A stretch of 56,011 bases of DNA, from positions 1-56,011 of the forward strand of contig JAQGNH010000492.1 of assembly GCA_028291945.1 (NCBI GenBank). Reading direction: 5' to 3'. This DNA is from Betaproteobacteria bacterium. GTDB taxonomy: Bacteria > Pseudomonadota > Gammaproteobacteria > Burkholderiales > SG8-41. Position numbers and translations under genes: made by a program. The notes under the pieces are model-generated. The model searched no databases. It was given only the letters and a program-made list of their open reading frames with translations, and was not told where the DNA came from. Below are positions 35,374 through 43,895 of the stretch, in pieces (position 1 is the stretch's first letter; every line of letters starts with the position of its first letter).

Positions 35374-36345
35374 CTAGCAGAGCGCTTTCCTCGCAGCTTC
35401 GTACTCTCGCACGATACGGTCGACCAGTTCGCGAGCCGGCACGATCGAATCGATGTTGCCAACGCCCTGGCCTGCGCCCCAGATGTCTTTCCAGGTCTTC
35501 GGCCGCTCATCGCGTGAGCGGTATTGCAACTTGTCCTCGCCCGACTGCACTGGAAGATTGTCGGGATCGAGACCGGCGTTGCGGATACTCGGCTTGAGGT
35601 AGCTCCCATGCACGCCGCTGAAGAACGGCGTATAGACGATGTCCTCGGCGTTCGAATCCACCAACATCTGCTTATAGTGCTCGACCGCCAGCGATTCGGT
35701 GGTCGCAATGAAGCGCGTGCCCATGTACGCGGCATCGCAACCCATCGCCTGCGCGGCGAGGACGCCGGCGCCATCGGTGATCGCGCCCGCGAGTACGAGC
35801 GGTCCGTCGAACATGCGCCGGATCTCGTTCGTCAAGGCAAAGGGATTGATGCGCCCCGCATGACCGCCTGCACCGGCGCACACCAATATGATTCCATCCA
35901 CTCCGGCTTCGAGCGCTTTCTCCGCGTGGCGTACGCGGACCACGTCGTGAAACACGATGCCGCCGTAGTCGTGCACGCGCTTCGCGATGGCCGTCGGCGC
36001 ATGCAGAGATGTGATGATGATCGGAACCTTGTGCCTGACGCAGACCTCGAAATCCTGCTCGAGGCGCTTGTTCGCCGGGTTGACGATCAGATTGACCGCA
36101 TACGGCGCCACTTTGGCGCCCGGGTTCTCGCTGCGCTGCCTCGCGAGCGCCGTCTCGATCTGGGTCAGCCACGCCTCGAGCTGCTCCTGAGGCCTGGCAT
36201 TGAGCGCGGGAAATGCGCCGACGATGCCGGCCTTGCATTGCTCGATGACGAGCTCGGGTCCCGAGACGAGAAACATCGGTGCGCCAATCACCGGCGCGCG
36301 CAGGTTCCTGAAGATTTCGCGGGGAGTATTCATGGGTTGTGCCAT
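35374..36345 (-). CDS. Nitronate monooxygenase-family flavoprotein
   Basis: 323 aa TIM-barrel with the FMN-binding pattern of 2-nitropropane dioxygenase proteins: RAPVIGAPMFLVSGPELVI at the start, VICAGAGGHAGRINPFAL-type phosphate loop at about 170-190 (the actual text is ILVCAGAGGHAGR) and GAITDGAGVLAAQAMGCDAAYMGTRF at about 215-240. It oxidises alkyl nitronates in well-studied members; close relatives act as enoyl reductases. The start ATG at 36345 lies 65 bases from the end of the OMPLA gene on the same strand. Substrate uncertain. Confidence 0.9.
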   Translation of the reverse strand: MAQPMNTPREIFRNLRAPVIGAPMFLVSGPELVIEQCKAGIVGAFPALNARPQEQLEAWLTQIETALARQRSENPGAKVAPYAVNLIVNPANKRLEQDFEVCVRHKVPIIITSLHAPTAIAKRVHDYGGIVFHDVVRVRHAEKALEAGVDGIILVCAGAGGHAGRINPFALTNEIRRMFDGPLVLAGAITDGAGVLAAQAMGCDAAYMGTRFIATTESLAVEHYKQMLVDSNAEDIVYTPFFSGVHGSYLKPSIRNAGLDPDNLPVQSGEDKLQYRSRDERPKTWKDIWGAGQGVGNIDSIVPARELVDRIVREYEAARKALC

Positions 36346-36410
36346 TCAGTCGGCGCCAACCGAGCATAAAGGATCGTTACCCGCGTGACCAGCGTTCAAC
36401 CGTGCAGAGC

Positions 36411-37508
36411 TCATCGCGTACATCCGCCCGGTGCTCTCGAGAACCCGTGGTCCATCCATCCGGTCGCTTCGAGGCCGACGCCGATCGTGGTTTGCTTGTG
36501 GTTGTAGTCGATCAGGCTTTCTCCGTAGCCTGAGAAGAGTTGCAGCTTGAGGACGAAGTCTCCAAGGTGTGCACACGGGAACGCAACGTCGAGCTGGGCT
36601 GCACCGCGATTGTTAATCCTCTCAAGGTTATTGCGTAACAGGAGAGACGCATTCCAGCCCGCGGCTTTGTAGTTCACTACCAGGTCGCCATAACCCAGGT
36701 AATGCTGTATGTCGGGATTGTCGTCGTTCGATCGACTTTCCGGAATGCGCCACCATGGCCGCAGCAGCACTTGCAGATCCTGTCCGCGATCGAGCTCGAG
36801 CTGAGCGTAGACGCGATTCCAGCTGCGTGAGAGTGGAGCACCGCGGCCGTTGGACTGGTGATTCAGAGCCCACGTCATGTGACGTAAGGTCCAGCGGTCG
36901 GTGAGCTTCTGGTCGAGCTGATAAGCAAGCATTATTTCGGGCTCGTAGTCCGTCTCCCGAAACGGTCTCGATAGCGCGCCGTTCCAAACCTGCCAGTTCG
37001 ACTGCTGGGTGTAACCGAACCACAAGTTGCCGCCTAACAGCGGGACCGATTGCATGATCGCGGCTTTCAGGCTCAACTGGAATTTCATCTCGTTGTGGTC
37101 CAGATGAAGGGGCGCGGCCGTGGGTGAAGCCAGGAATTCGTTGGAAGCACTGAATGGCTGGTTGTTTGGGCTCGAGCTTTGGCGAAGAATGACGTAGTTC
37201 GACTTGTGCGGTACCAGTCGATGCACACCGCCGTCCGCTATGCTCCAGCGCGACTCACGTTGAGTCGGCACACGAGACGAATTTTCCACGGCGCGTGCTG
37301 TCTGCGGTTCGATTGCGGTAGGTGCGGCGGCAGGAATTCGTTCGCTGTCCGAAAGCCGATCGTAGCAGGCGAGGCGCTGCTCGTCGTCGCTGACAGCGCG
37401 ACAGGACGCGAGACCGGAGGGCTCGCCAGCGAACGCGTGAGGGAAGACCAGTGCCACGGCGACGCAGCTTAGAACGAGCCTGAAAGGGCGCGAGTACGAA
37501 TTGCTCAT
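36411..37508 (-). CDS. pldA: Outer-membrane phospholipase A (OMPLA)
   Basis: 365 aa, with a signal peptide ending around AFAG (residue 28). A soluble N-terminal extension (30-135) precedes the beta-barrel. The catalytic triad is plain: H217 and S219 in NHQSNGRG and N231 in RSWNR, spaced as H142/S144/N156 in the E. coli enzyme. It hydrolyses phospholipids that reach the outer leaflet. The C-terminus, TGWMDHGFSRAPGGCTR, does not end on the usual aromatic barrel residue, so the last strand may have a tail or a late frameshift. Confidence 0.93.
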   Translation of the reverse strand: MSNSYSRPFRLVLSCVAVALVFPHAFAGEPSGLASCRAVSDDEQRLACYDRLSDSERIPAAAPTAIEPQTARAVENSSRVPTQRESRWSIADGGVHRLVPHKSNYVILRQSSSPNNQPFSASNEFLASPTAAPLHLDHNEMKFQLSLKAAIMQSVPLLGGNLWFGYTQQSNWQVWNGALSRPFRETDYEPEIMLAYQLDQKLTDRWTLRHMTWALNHQSNGRGAPLSRSWNRVYAQLELDRGQDLQVLLRPWWRIPESRSNDDNPDIQHYLGYGDLVVNYKAAGWNASLLLRNNLERINNRGAAQLDVAFPCAHLGDFVLKLQLFSGYGESLIDYNHKQTTIGVGLEATGWMDHGFSRAPGGCTR

Positions 37509-37714
37509 GATGTGGCCCGCGGCAAACTCAATTATCTAGTTTGGGGGCTCGGCTCTGTACTCTCAAGAGCGTGACTCAATTCATTCAACGTGCAACGCTT
37601 CGTATGGACATGGGTCACTGAACTCAGCAGTCTAAAAAAACAGCTGCTATGATCGCACAGCGCATCCGGTCGTGTTCGCCATTCTGGCGCCGGCGAACCT
37701 GTTTGATTCATCAC

Positions 37715-39319
37715 ATGTTCACCATGCTGTCCGATCTTCTTTCGCGTCCAGCCCCGAAGGACGCAGTTGCTTTGATCGACCGCAACCGCATCGTCACCGC
37801 GGATGCGCTCGAAGAGGAGAGCCGGCGTGTCGCGCAGGGGCTGCTCGAGCTCGGCGTCGGCGAAGGCGATCGCGTCGCGCTGTGGTTGCCAAACGTCACC
37901 GCGTGGCTCGCATGTCTGTTCGCGTGTGCACGTATCGGGGCGATCGTCGTTTCAGTGAACACGCGGTTCCGAAGCACGGAATTGCAGGACATTCTCGGAC
38001 GCTCCGGCGCCCGTGTGCTCGTGTTCTGGCCCGGTTTTCGCGGTATCGATTTCGAAGGAATACTGAATGACATCGATCCCGCATCTTTGCACGCGCTCTC
38101 GGCGATCGTTGCATACACCGAAGGTACGGAGCTGCTGCCAACCCGCATCGTTGGACATGCGCCCGTGCGGTACGAGACGCTCGCAGAAAGTACACCCTTC
38201 ACCAGCGATCACGGCAATCCCGATTCGGGCGTTATCCTGTTCACGACGTCGGGAACGACCCGCGCGCCGAAGTTCGTGCTCCACAAGCAGCGTGCGATTG
38301 CCGGACATGCCGGGCACGTCGCCCGCGCCTTCGGCTTCGAGGCGGCCGATGCGCGCATCCTGCTGACGATCCCGCTTTGCGGCACGTTTGGCCTGACCGC
38401 TGGACTGGCGGCGCTGGCGGCGGGTCGTCCCCTCGTTATGATGCCGACATTCGACGCGCGAAACGCTGCCGAGCTCATAAGCCGCTACGCTGTCACGCAC
38501 TTTCCCGCCGCCGGCGACATTGTTGCGCAGCTCCTTGCGCTCAGCAGTGAAGCGCGGCCGTATCCGAGCGTGCGGCTCGTCATCGGCGTGCGCACGGGTC
38601 AGGCCGCACCGGCGCAGGCGCGAGGCCTGCGCCTAGTCGGCGTGTATGGCTCCAGCGAAGTGCAGGCCATGGTGTCGCGCCACAGCGAAAGTGCGACACC
38701 TGAACAGCGCGAGCTCGGCGGCGGCGTGCTCGTAGCGCGTGAGGCGCGCGTCCGCGCGCGCGACGCTGCGTCAGGCGGAATCCTCCCGCACGGGCAGAAC
38801 GGCGAGCTCGAGTTCAGGATGCCAAGCCAGATGGTGGGCTACTTCGGTGACGAGGATGCGACGCGAGCTGCAACGACAGAGGATGGGTACGTGCGCAGCG
38901 GTGACCTCGGCTACACGGTGGAAGGCGGCGGCTTCGTGTTCCTGGCGCGGATCGGCGATGCGTTGCGGCTGTCGGGCTTCCTCGTCAATCCCCTGGAAAT
39001 CGAGGCAGTGCTCAATGAGCATCCAGCGATCGAAACGAGTCAGGTCGTCGGCGTGGAAAGCGCAAGAGGAACAGAGGCGGTTACGTTTGTGGTGCTTAAA
39101 GCAGATGCGAAGCTAGACGAGCGCGCAGTGATTGCACATTGTGCGCGCCGCATCGCACGATTCAAAGTTCCGGCGCGCGTTTTTGCTGTCGATGCTTTCC
39201 CGGTAACGCACAGCGCGAACGGGACCAAGATCCAGAAGGCGAAGCTTCGCGAAATGGCTGTCCGGATGATGATGAGCGAAACCGAGAACGCCGGAATTTA
39301 CTCATCGAAGACATCCTGA
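37715..39319 (+). CDS. AMP-binding acyl-CoA synthetase/ligase
   Basis: 534 aa from the ATG at 37715; ATGs at 37649 and 37724 are alternatives and none has a good ribosome site. ANL-superfamily adenylate former: P-loop ILFTTSGTTRAPKFV, A5-like GVYGSSEVQAM, A7-A8-like GYVRSGDLGYTVEGGGFVFLARIGDALRLSGFLVNPLEIE, and the C-terminal catalytic Lys region NGTKIQKAKLRE. It activates a carboxylic acid as acyl-AMP and then acyl-CoA. It is somewhat shorter than average in the central part. Next to SMP-30, PhyH and Bug genes. Confidence 0.92.
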   Translation: MFTMLSDLLSRPAPKDAVALIDRNRIVTADALEEESRRVAQGLLELGVGEGDRVALWLPNVTAWLACLFACARIGAIVVSVNTRFRSTELQDILGRSGARVLVFWPGFRGIDFEGILNDIDPASLHALSAIVAYTEGTELLPTRIVGHAPVRYETLAESTPFTSDHGNPDSGVILFTTSGTTRAPKFVLHKQRAIAGHAGHVARAFGFEAADARILLTIPLCGTFGLTAGLAALAAGRPLVMMPTFDARNAAELISRYAVTHFPAAGDIVAQLLALSSEARPYPSVRLVIGVRTGQAAPAQARGLRLVGVYGSSEVQAMVSRHSESATPEQRELGGGVLVAREARVRARDAASGGILPHGQNGELEFRMPSQMVGYFGDEDATRAATTEDGYVRSGDLGYTVEGGGFVFLARIGDALRLSGFLVNPLEIEAVLNEHPAIETSQVVGVESARGTEAVTFVVLKADAKLDERAVIAHCARRIARFKVPARVFAVDAFPVTHSANGTKIQKAKLREMAVRMMMSETENAGIYSSKTS

Positions 39320-39433
39320 AATATGTTCCAGTCTGAACTGCCAGGTCGATAATCGGCAGATCGGCACCGACTACATTGCAGACTGGCTCGCAGCCCGGCT
39401 CTGCAAACACTGAAAAACAACAAGGGATATCGC

Positions 39434-40324
39434 ATGCATACTGAAGTTCGTGACAAAGCACTATTCGAGGTCATCGGAGAGGACGTTCGCGTCGAGCAGG
39501 TCGCTACAGGTTTCGGCTTCACTGAAGGCCCGGTATGGGACAAGGTGCGCAAGCAGCTCATCTGGAGCGACATGAAGCACGATCACATGCGCTGCTGGAG
39601 TCCCCAGCGCGGCGTTCAGACGTATCGGAAGCCGAGCAACAAGGCGAACGGCAGCACGTACGATGCCCAGGGACGTCTTGTCAGCTGCGAGCACGGCACG
39701 AGCCGCGTCGTGCGCGAAGAGCGGGACGGCAAGCTCACGGTGCTGGCCTCGCACTGGAAGGCCAAGGAGCTCAACAGCCCGAACGACATCGTGATCAAAT
39801 CGGATGGCGCGATTTATTTCAGCGATCCCACTTTCGGGCGCATCAGGGAAGACGTGGGAATCCTGCGTCCGCTCACGCTCGATTTTCGAGGCGTGTATCG
39901 CATCGCGCCGGACGGTTCGGACCTCAAGCTGATCGTCGACGACTTCGAGCAGCCGAACGGCCTGTGCTTTTCGCTGGACGAGAAGCGTCTGTTCATCAAT
40001 GACACACCGCGCAAACATATCCGTGTGTTCGACGTGCAGTCGGACGGAAGCATCGCGCATGGCCGCGTCTTCGGCGAGACCACGGGTGATGCGCCCGGTG
40101 CGCCGGACGGAATGAAAATCGACAGCAAAGGCCATGTGTATTGCACCGGGCCGGGCGGCATCCATGTGTTCGAACACAACGGGCGCTGCCTCGGTGTCAT
40201 CCTGACGCCGGAGAGGCCGACCAATCTTGCATGGGGCGACGACGATCTGCGCACGCTCTACATGACCGCGCAAACCTCGATCTATCGCGCGCGGCTGAAG
40301 ACGCCGGGACGTCTCACGTACTGA
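39434..40324 (+). CDS. SMP-30/gluconolactonase-family protein
   Basis: 296 aa six-bladed propeller with FGFTEGPVWDKVRKQLIWSD, LNSPNDIVIKSDGAIYFSDP and PNGLCFSLDEKRLFIND, all metal-site phrases of lactonases. It is a close relative of the protein at 22599. ACAAGGGATATCGC precedes the ATG, giving a weak ribosome site. It sits between a CoA ligase and a PhyH dioxygenase in one direction, with 10 bases to the latter, so lactone opening may be one step of the same route. Confidence 0.92.
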   Translation: MHTEVRDKALFEVIGEDVRVEQVATGFGFTEGPVWDKVRKQLIWSDMKHDHMRCWSPQRGVQTYRKPSNKANGSTYDAQGRLVSCEHGTSRVVREERDGKLTVLASHWKAKELNSPNDIVIKSDGAIYFSDPTFGRIREDVGILRPLTLDFRGVYRIAPDGSDLKLIVDDFEQPNGLCFSLDEKRLFINDTPRKHIRVFDVQSDGSIAHGRVFGETTGDAPGAPDGMKIDSKGHVYCTGPGGIHVFEHNGRCLGVILTPERPTNLAWGDDDLRTLYMTAQTSIYRARLKTPGRLTY

Positions 40325-40334
40325 GGAGAGCCGC

Positions 40335-41192
40335 ATGCTGACTCAGCAACAGATCGACGCGTTTCAGCGTGACGGCGTCGTGCTCGTCGAGCACGTGGCT
40401 GATGAAGCGACGCTCAGGGTCATGCGCGCTGCGCTCGCTGAACTGGTTGTCCAATCCGCTTTGGTCACACGGCACAACGAGATTTACGATCTCGAACCCA
40501 CGCATACCTCGGCGACACCACGGCTGCGACGCATCAAGCAACCGCACCGTCATCATCCGGTGTTCTGGGACTTCGCGAGGAGCGAGCCGCTTCTTGGCAT
40601 GCTGATGCAGCTTCTGGGACCGAACATCCGTATGCACAACTCGAAGCTCAACGTGAAGTTTCCCGATGGCGGGACGGGCGTGGAGTGGCACCAGGACTGG
40701 GCTTTCCACCCGCACACGAACGCGAGCCTGCTCGCGATCGGCCTGATGCTCGAAGACTGCACCCTGGAGAACGGGCCGATGCTCGTGCTTCGCGGCAGTC
40801 ACAAAGGACCAGTGCACGATCACAACGCAGACGGCCGCTTCTGCGGTGCGATCGATCCCGAGTCGGTCCGTCTCGATTACGAGGATTCCATTGCGTGCAT
40901 CGGCAAGGCGGGGGCGATCTCGATTCACCACGCCTTTGCCGTGCATGGCTCGGCCAACAATACCTCCGCATTCCCGCGCCCGCTGCTGCTGTATGAATTC
41001 ATGGCGGCAGATGCGTGGCCGCTGGCGGGCGTAAAAGACCTGGAAGAATTCGACAGCCGCATGATCTGCGGCGAGACAACATATTCCCCCCGGCTTGAAG
41101 CGGTGCAGGTAAAGCTGCCGCTTCCCGAAGCGGAAAATCTCGGATCGATTTACGAGAATCAGGCCGCGCTCAAGCGGCGATACTTCGGCTGA
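40335..41192 (+). CDS. Phytanoyl-CoA dioxygenase (PhyH)-family protein
   Basis: 285 aa Fe(II)/2-oxoglutarate oxygenase. Iron ligands H119 and D121 are in VEWHQDWAF and the distal His is in ISIHHAFAVHGS; basic residues near RPLLLYEF may hold 2-oxoglutarate. The family hydroxylates acyl-CoAs, ectoine and various small molecules. AGGAG before the ATG at 40335 and 10 bases from the SMP-30 stop indicate one operon with it. Specific substrate unknown. Confidence 0.91.
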   Translation: MLTQQQIDAFQRDGVVLVEHVADEATLRVMRAALAELVVQSALVTRHNEIYDLEPTHTSATPRLRRIKQPHRHHPVFWDFARSEPLLGMLMQLLGPNIRMHNSKLNVKFPDGGTGVEWHQDWAFHPHTNASLLAIGLMLEDCTLENGPMLVLRGSHKGPVHDHNADGRFCGAIDPESVRLDYEDSIACIGKAGAISIHHAFAVHGSANNTSAFPRPLLLYEFMAADAWPLAGVKDLEEFDSRMICGETTYSPRLEAVQVKLPLPEAENLGSIYENQAALKRRYFG

Positions 41193-41234
41193 CTCCGGAA
41201 CATCTTATCGAGCGATGAGTTGTTTATGTTTGCA

Positions 41235-42215
41235 TCATTCCGCTTTGATATTCGCCTCACGAACGACGCGCGCCCACTTCTGCGTTTCTTTCTCCATGAA
41301 GGATGCGAACTCGGCGGGCGTGATTCCAGATACTTCGGCGCCGAGAGCGACGATGCGCTCGCGCACATCCGGTGTTTGCAGCACCTGCGCGAGCGCGGAA
41401 TAGAAGCGGTCGATTACCGCTTTCGGGGTCTTCGCAGGCATGACGAGCCCGTTCCAGGACGTCGATTCGTAGCCCGGCACGCCCGCTTCGATCATCGTGG
41501 GCAGATTCGGCAGTTGATCCGAGCGCTTTGTAGTCGTGATCGCGAGTCCCCGAAGTCGTCCGGATTTCACGTAGGGAAGCGCCGAGGCCATGTTGTCGAA
41601 GAAAAGGGACACCTGGCCGCCGAGCAGGTCCGTGATGGCTGGGCCGCTGCCCTTGTAGGGCACGTGCACGAGGTCGATCTTCGCGAGCAACTTGAACAAT
41701 TCTGCCGAAAGGTGGGGCACGCTGCCCGTCCCGGCCGAGGCGTAGTTGAGCTGACCGGGTTTGCTGCGCGCCAGCCCGATCAGCTCTTTGACCGACTTCG
41801 CCGGCAGATTCGGATTCACGAGCAGGATTGTGGGGACGACGCTGACGAGCGTCACCGGCGCGAAGTCACGGGTCGGTGCGTAGGAGAGCTTGGGCAGCAG
41901 TAGCGGGTTCACGATGAGCGGACCGGGGCTGCCCATGAGCAGCGTGTGTCCATCCGGCTGCGCCTGTGCGACGAGCTCTGCGCCTACCACGCCGCCGGCG
42001 CCTGGACGATTGTCGACTACAACCGACTGGCCGAGCGCGTCTGACAGACGCGGCGCGATGATACGCGCCACGATGTCATTCGAAGCGCCGCTCGCGAACG
42101 GAATGATCAGGCGGATCGGGCGCGATGGATAGCTATCCGCGGCGTACAGATTCAGCGTACTCGCGCCGAGCAGTGAGGCACAAACTCGCAGGGCGATGCG
42201 CAGTGAAGTTTTCAA
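41235..42215 (-). CDS. Bug/TctC-family receptor
   Basis: 326 aa from the TTG at 42215, which has GGAGC six bases ahead and begins a good signal peptide (KTSLRIALRVCASLLGAS, cut near LYAA). A GTG at 42251 would add 12 polar residues. Mature part: YPSRPIRLIIPFASGASNDIVAR (ASGASND instead of PGGxxD), DNRPGAGGVVGAE, PDGHTLLMG, ASAGTGSVPHLSAEL, HVPYKGSGPA and LPNLPTMIEAGVPGYE. It converges on the PhyH gene. Ligand unknown. Confidence 0.92.
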   Translation of the reverse strand: MKTSLRIALRVCASLLGASTLNLYAADSYPSRPIRLIIPFASGASNDIVARIIAPRLSDALGQSVVVDNRPGAGGVVGAELVAQAQPDGHTLLMGSPGPLIVNPLLLPKLSYAPTRDFAPVTLVSVVPTILLVNPNLPAKSVKELIGLARSKPGQLNYASAGTGSVPHLSAELFKLLAKIDLVHVPYKGSGPAITDLLGGQVSLFFDNMASALPYVKSGRLRGLAITTTKRSDQLPNLPTMIEAGVPGYESTSWNGLVMPAKTPKAVIDRFYSALAQVLQTPDVRERIVALGAEVSGITPAEFASFMEKETQKWARVVREANIKAE

Positions 42216-42492
42216 GCATTGCTCCGAATCTTGGAAAGCTCTTAGCAGCACGACCCTACGGAAGGAACCGCCAGAACGCGTGCCCTCTGCATGCAGAGCG
42301 CGATCCCATTACATCCCTTCGCAGGCACAGCTATTGCACTCAGTAGAAACATCTGCACCGTTCAAGTGTACTGGGATTGCAGATTGCCGGCATAGCCGGC
42401 GACTCGCCCTCGCAGACGGCCGGAAGTAGTCTGCTTTTTATTGCAAAAGCCGCTCAAAACGCGGCTCCACTATTTCGAACGGGGGCTCATCA

Positions 42493-42981
42493 TTGGATGC
42501 TATAGATCTTCTCGTACGTCAGCATCGGGAAATGGAAGCAGCGCTGGAAGAGGTGCTCGCCGCAACCGATCCGGCTGCCGTCAGAACGCTGTTTGCGGAA
42601 ATTGCCGATAAGCTGACTATGCACATCGAATCCGAAGAGCAGGTGTTCTATCCTGCAGTAAAAGCGCAGCGCACCGAAGACATATTGCTGGAGTCTCTCG
42701 AAGAGCATCTTTCTCTCAAACGGTTCCTCGCCGATTTGCTTCCGCTCGATCCCGCTCAGCAGACTTTCGAGCCCAAGTTCAAAGTGCTGAAAGAGCAGGC
42801 CGAACATCACCACAAAGAGGAAGAGGAACATCTCTTCCCTAAAGTGACGAAGCTTCTGAACGCGGCGCAACGCGAAGCACTGGGGAGCGAGATGCTCGCT
42901 TTACAGCGGCACCTCGAAAAGGCAGGCGAGCCGCGCGAGGCTGTCGTGACTCAGACGGACGCCGCTGCGCCGCTGCGGTAG
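42493..42981 (+). CDS. Hemerythrin (HHE) domain protein
   Basis: 162 aa, start TTG at 42493 after a G-rich stretch (GGGGG, 9 bases before). Four-helix bundle with the di-iron ligands visible: H11 in VRQHREME, H43 and E47 in MHIESEEQVFYP, H70 in EEHLS and the later HHHKEEEEHLFPK. Such proteins bind oxygen, nitric oxide or sense redox state. It is the intact counterpart of the frameshifted copy at 30194, though the two are not close. Its 240-base upstream region holds a small GCCGC/GCGGC hairpin (42446-42465) and nothing else clear. Confidence 0.9.
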   Translation: MDAIDLLVRQHREMEAALEEVLAATDPAAVRTLFAEIADKLTMHIESEEQVFYPAVKAQRTEDILLESLEEHLSLKRFLADLLPLDPAQQTFEPKFKVLKEQAEHHHKEEEEHLFPKVTKLLNAAQREALGSEMLALQRHLEKAGEPREAVVTQTDAAAPLR

Positions 42982-42997
42982 CCGTCGACTTCCGCGC

Positions 42998-43612
42998 TCA
43001 GGCGAGCCATGGACGCTCGTTGAAATGCCGTTGTTCGAAGGCCTCAATCGCGCCCAGGTGCTGTAACACGAGGCCCACTTCGTCCAATCCCTTCAGCAGG
43101 CGGTCCTTGTAGACCTCGTCGATCTGGAAGGCGTACTTCGTGCCCTGCGCATCGCTGACTGTTTGAGCCGGCAGATCGATGGACAGTTGACTGCCGGGCT
43201 TTGCGCGCAGCTGCTCCCGCAGCGCGTGGCACGTGTCCTCGGCAAGAGTGACCGGAAGCATGCCGTTCTGAATTTCGTTGGCGTAGTGAATGTCTCCGAA
43301 TGACGGTGCGATCACGGCGCGCACTCCGGAGTCCATCAGCGCATACACGGCGCCCTCACGCGAGGAGCCGCAGCCGAAATTCGGGCCGGCTACGAGAATG
43401 CCGGCGTTCCGATATGCGGGCTGATTGAGGACGAAATCGGGCCGCTCTTTTCCTTCTGCATCCAGACGCAAATCGTGGAACAGATACGGCTCATAGCCCG
43501 AAGTCGGCGTGCGCAGCTTGCGCAGAAATCGCGCGGGGATGATTTTGTCCGTGTCGACGCTCGCGATATCGATGGGTGCTGCGACCGCCGTCAGTGTAGT
43601 GAATGGTTTCAT
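42998..43612 (-). CDS. leuD: LeuD-like hydratase small subunit
   Basis: 204 aa swivelling domain of isopropylmalate-isomerase type enzymes, with VDTDKIIPARFL, PDFVLNQPAYRNAGILVAGPNFGCGSSREGA and IAPSFGDIHYANEIQNGMLPV. In leucine-pathway LeuD the phrase is SREHAPWAL; here it is SREGAVYAL, so the active-site His is absent. I therefore suspect a paralog with another hydroxy-acid substrate (citramalate-, maleate- or malate-type). It lies downstream of leuC, but 283 bases away with an inverted repeat element between them. Confidence 0.88.
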   Translation of the reverse strand: MKPFTTLTAVAAPIDIASVDTDKIIPARFLRKLRTPTSGYEPYLFHDLRLDAEGKERPDFVLNQPAYRNAGILVAGPNFGCGSSREGAVYALMDSGVRAVIAPSFGDIHYANEIQNGMLPVTLAEDTCHALREQLRAKPGSQLSIDLPAQTVSDAQGTKYAFQIDEVYKDRLLKGLDEVGLVLQHLGAIEAFEQRHFNERPWLA

Positions 43613-43630
43613 GTTGAAAATCCTAGAGCA

Positions 43631-43888
43631 TTGACCACAAAGGACACAAAGGAATGCAAGATCAAATTCGAATTAACGGTGGAGCTTGCAAAGCACGCAG
43701 AGCAAAAACGAGAAGTCCACTATCGCCGGGCTTTCTGATTTTCGAAAGCGTCGTGGCGGCCGCGAATCGTTTTGATCTATGAGTCGATAACGATGAAGAT
43801 TCGTCTCGTTCCTGAGTTGCTTGCTTCGATACAAATAGAACTTGGTTTCCTTTGTGTCCTTTGTGTCCTTTGTGTCCTTCGTGGTCAA
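43631..43888. repeat. 258-base unit with inverted ACACAAAGG ends, inserted between leuC and leuD
   Basis: Left end TTGACCACAAAGGACACAAAGG (plus, from 43631); right end a longer minus copy (43847-43888) of four nine-base units finishing GTGGTCAA. The outermost eight bases, TTGACCAC and GTGGTCAA, are exact complements. The interior (43655-43846) has no gene. Any reading frame there only translates the repeat as (T)KDTKDTK. It looks like a non-autonomous insertion. Confidence 0.75.
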
Positions 43889-43895
43889 TATATCT

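Noticed and set aside
43673-43888. Small minus-strand protein starting TTKDTKDTKDTKETK
   Set aside because: It is a translation of the intergenic nine-base repeat, which is also found without any open frame elsewhere.
43631-43888. CRISPR-like array
   Set aside because: Units are contiguous nine-base repeats without unique spacers, and there are no cas genes.
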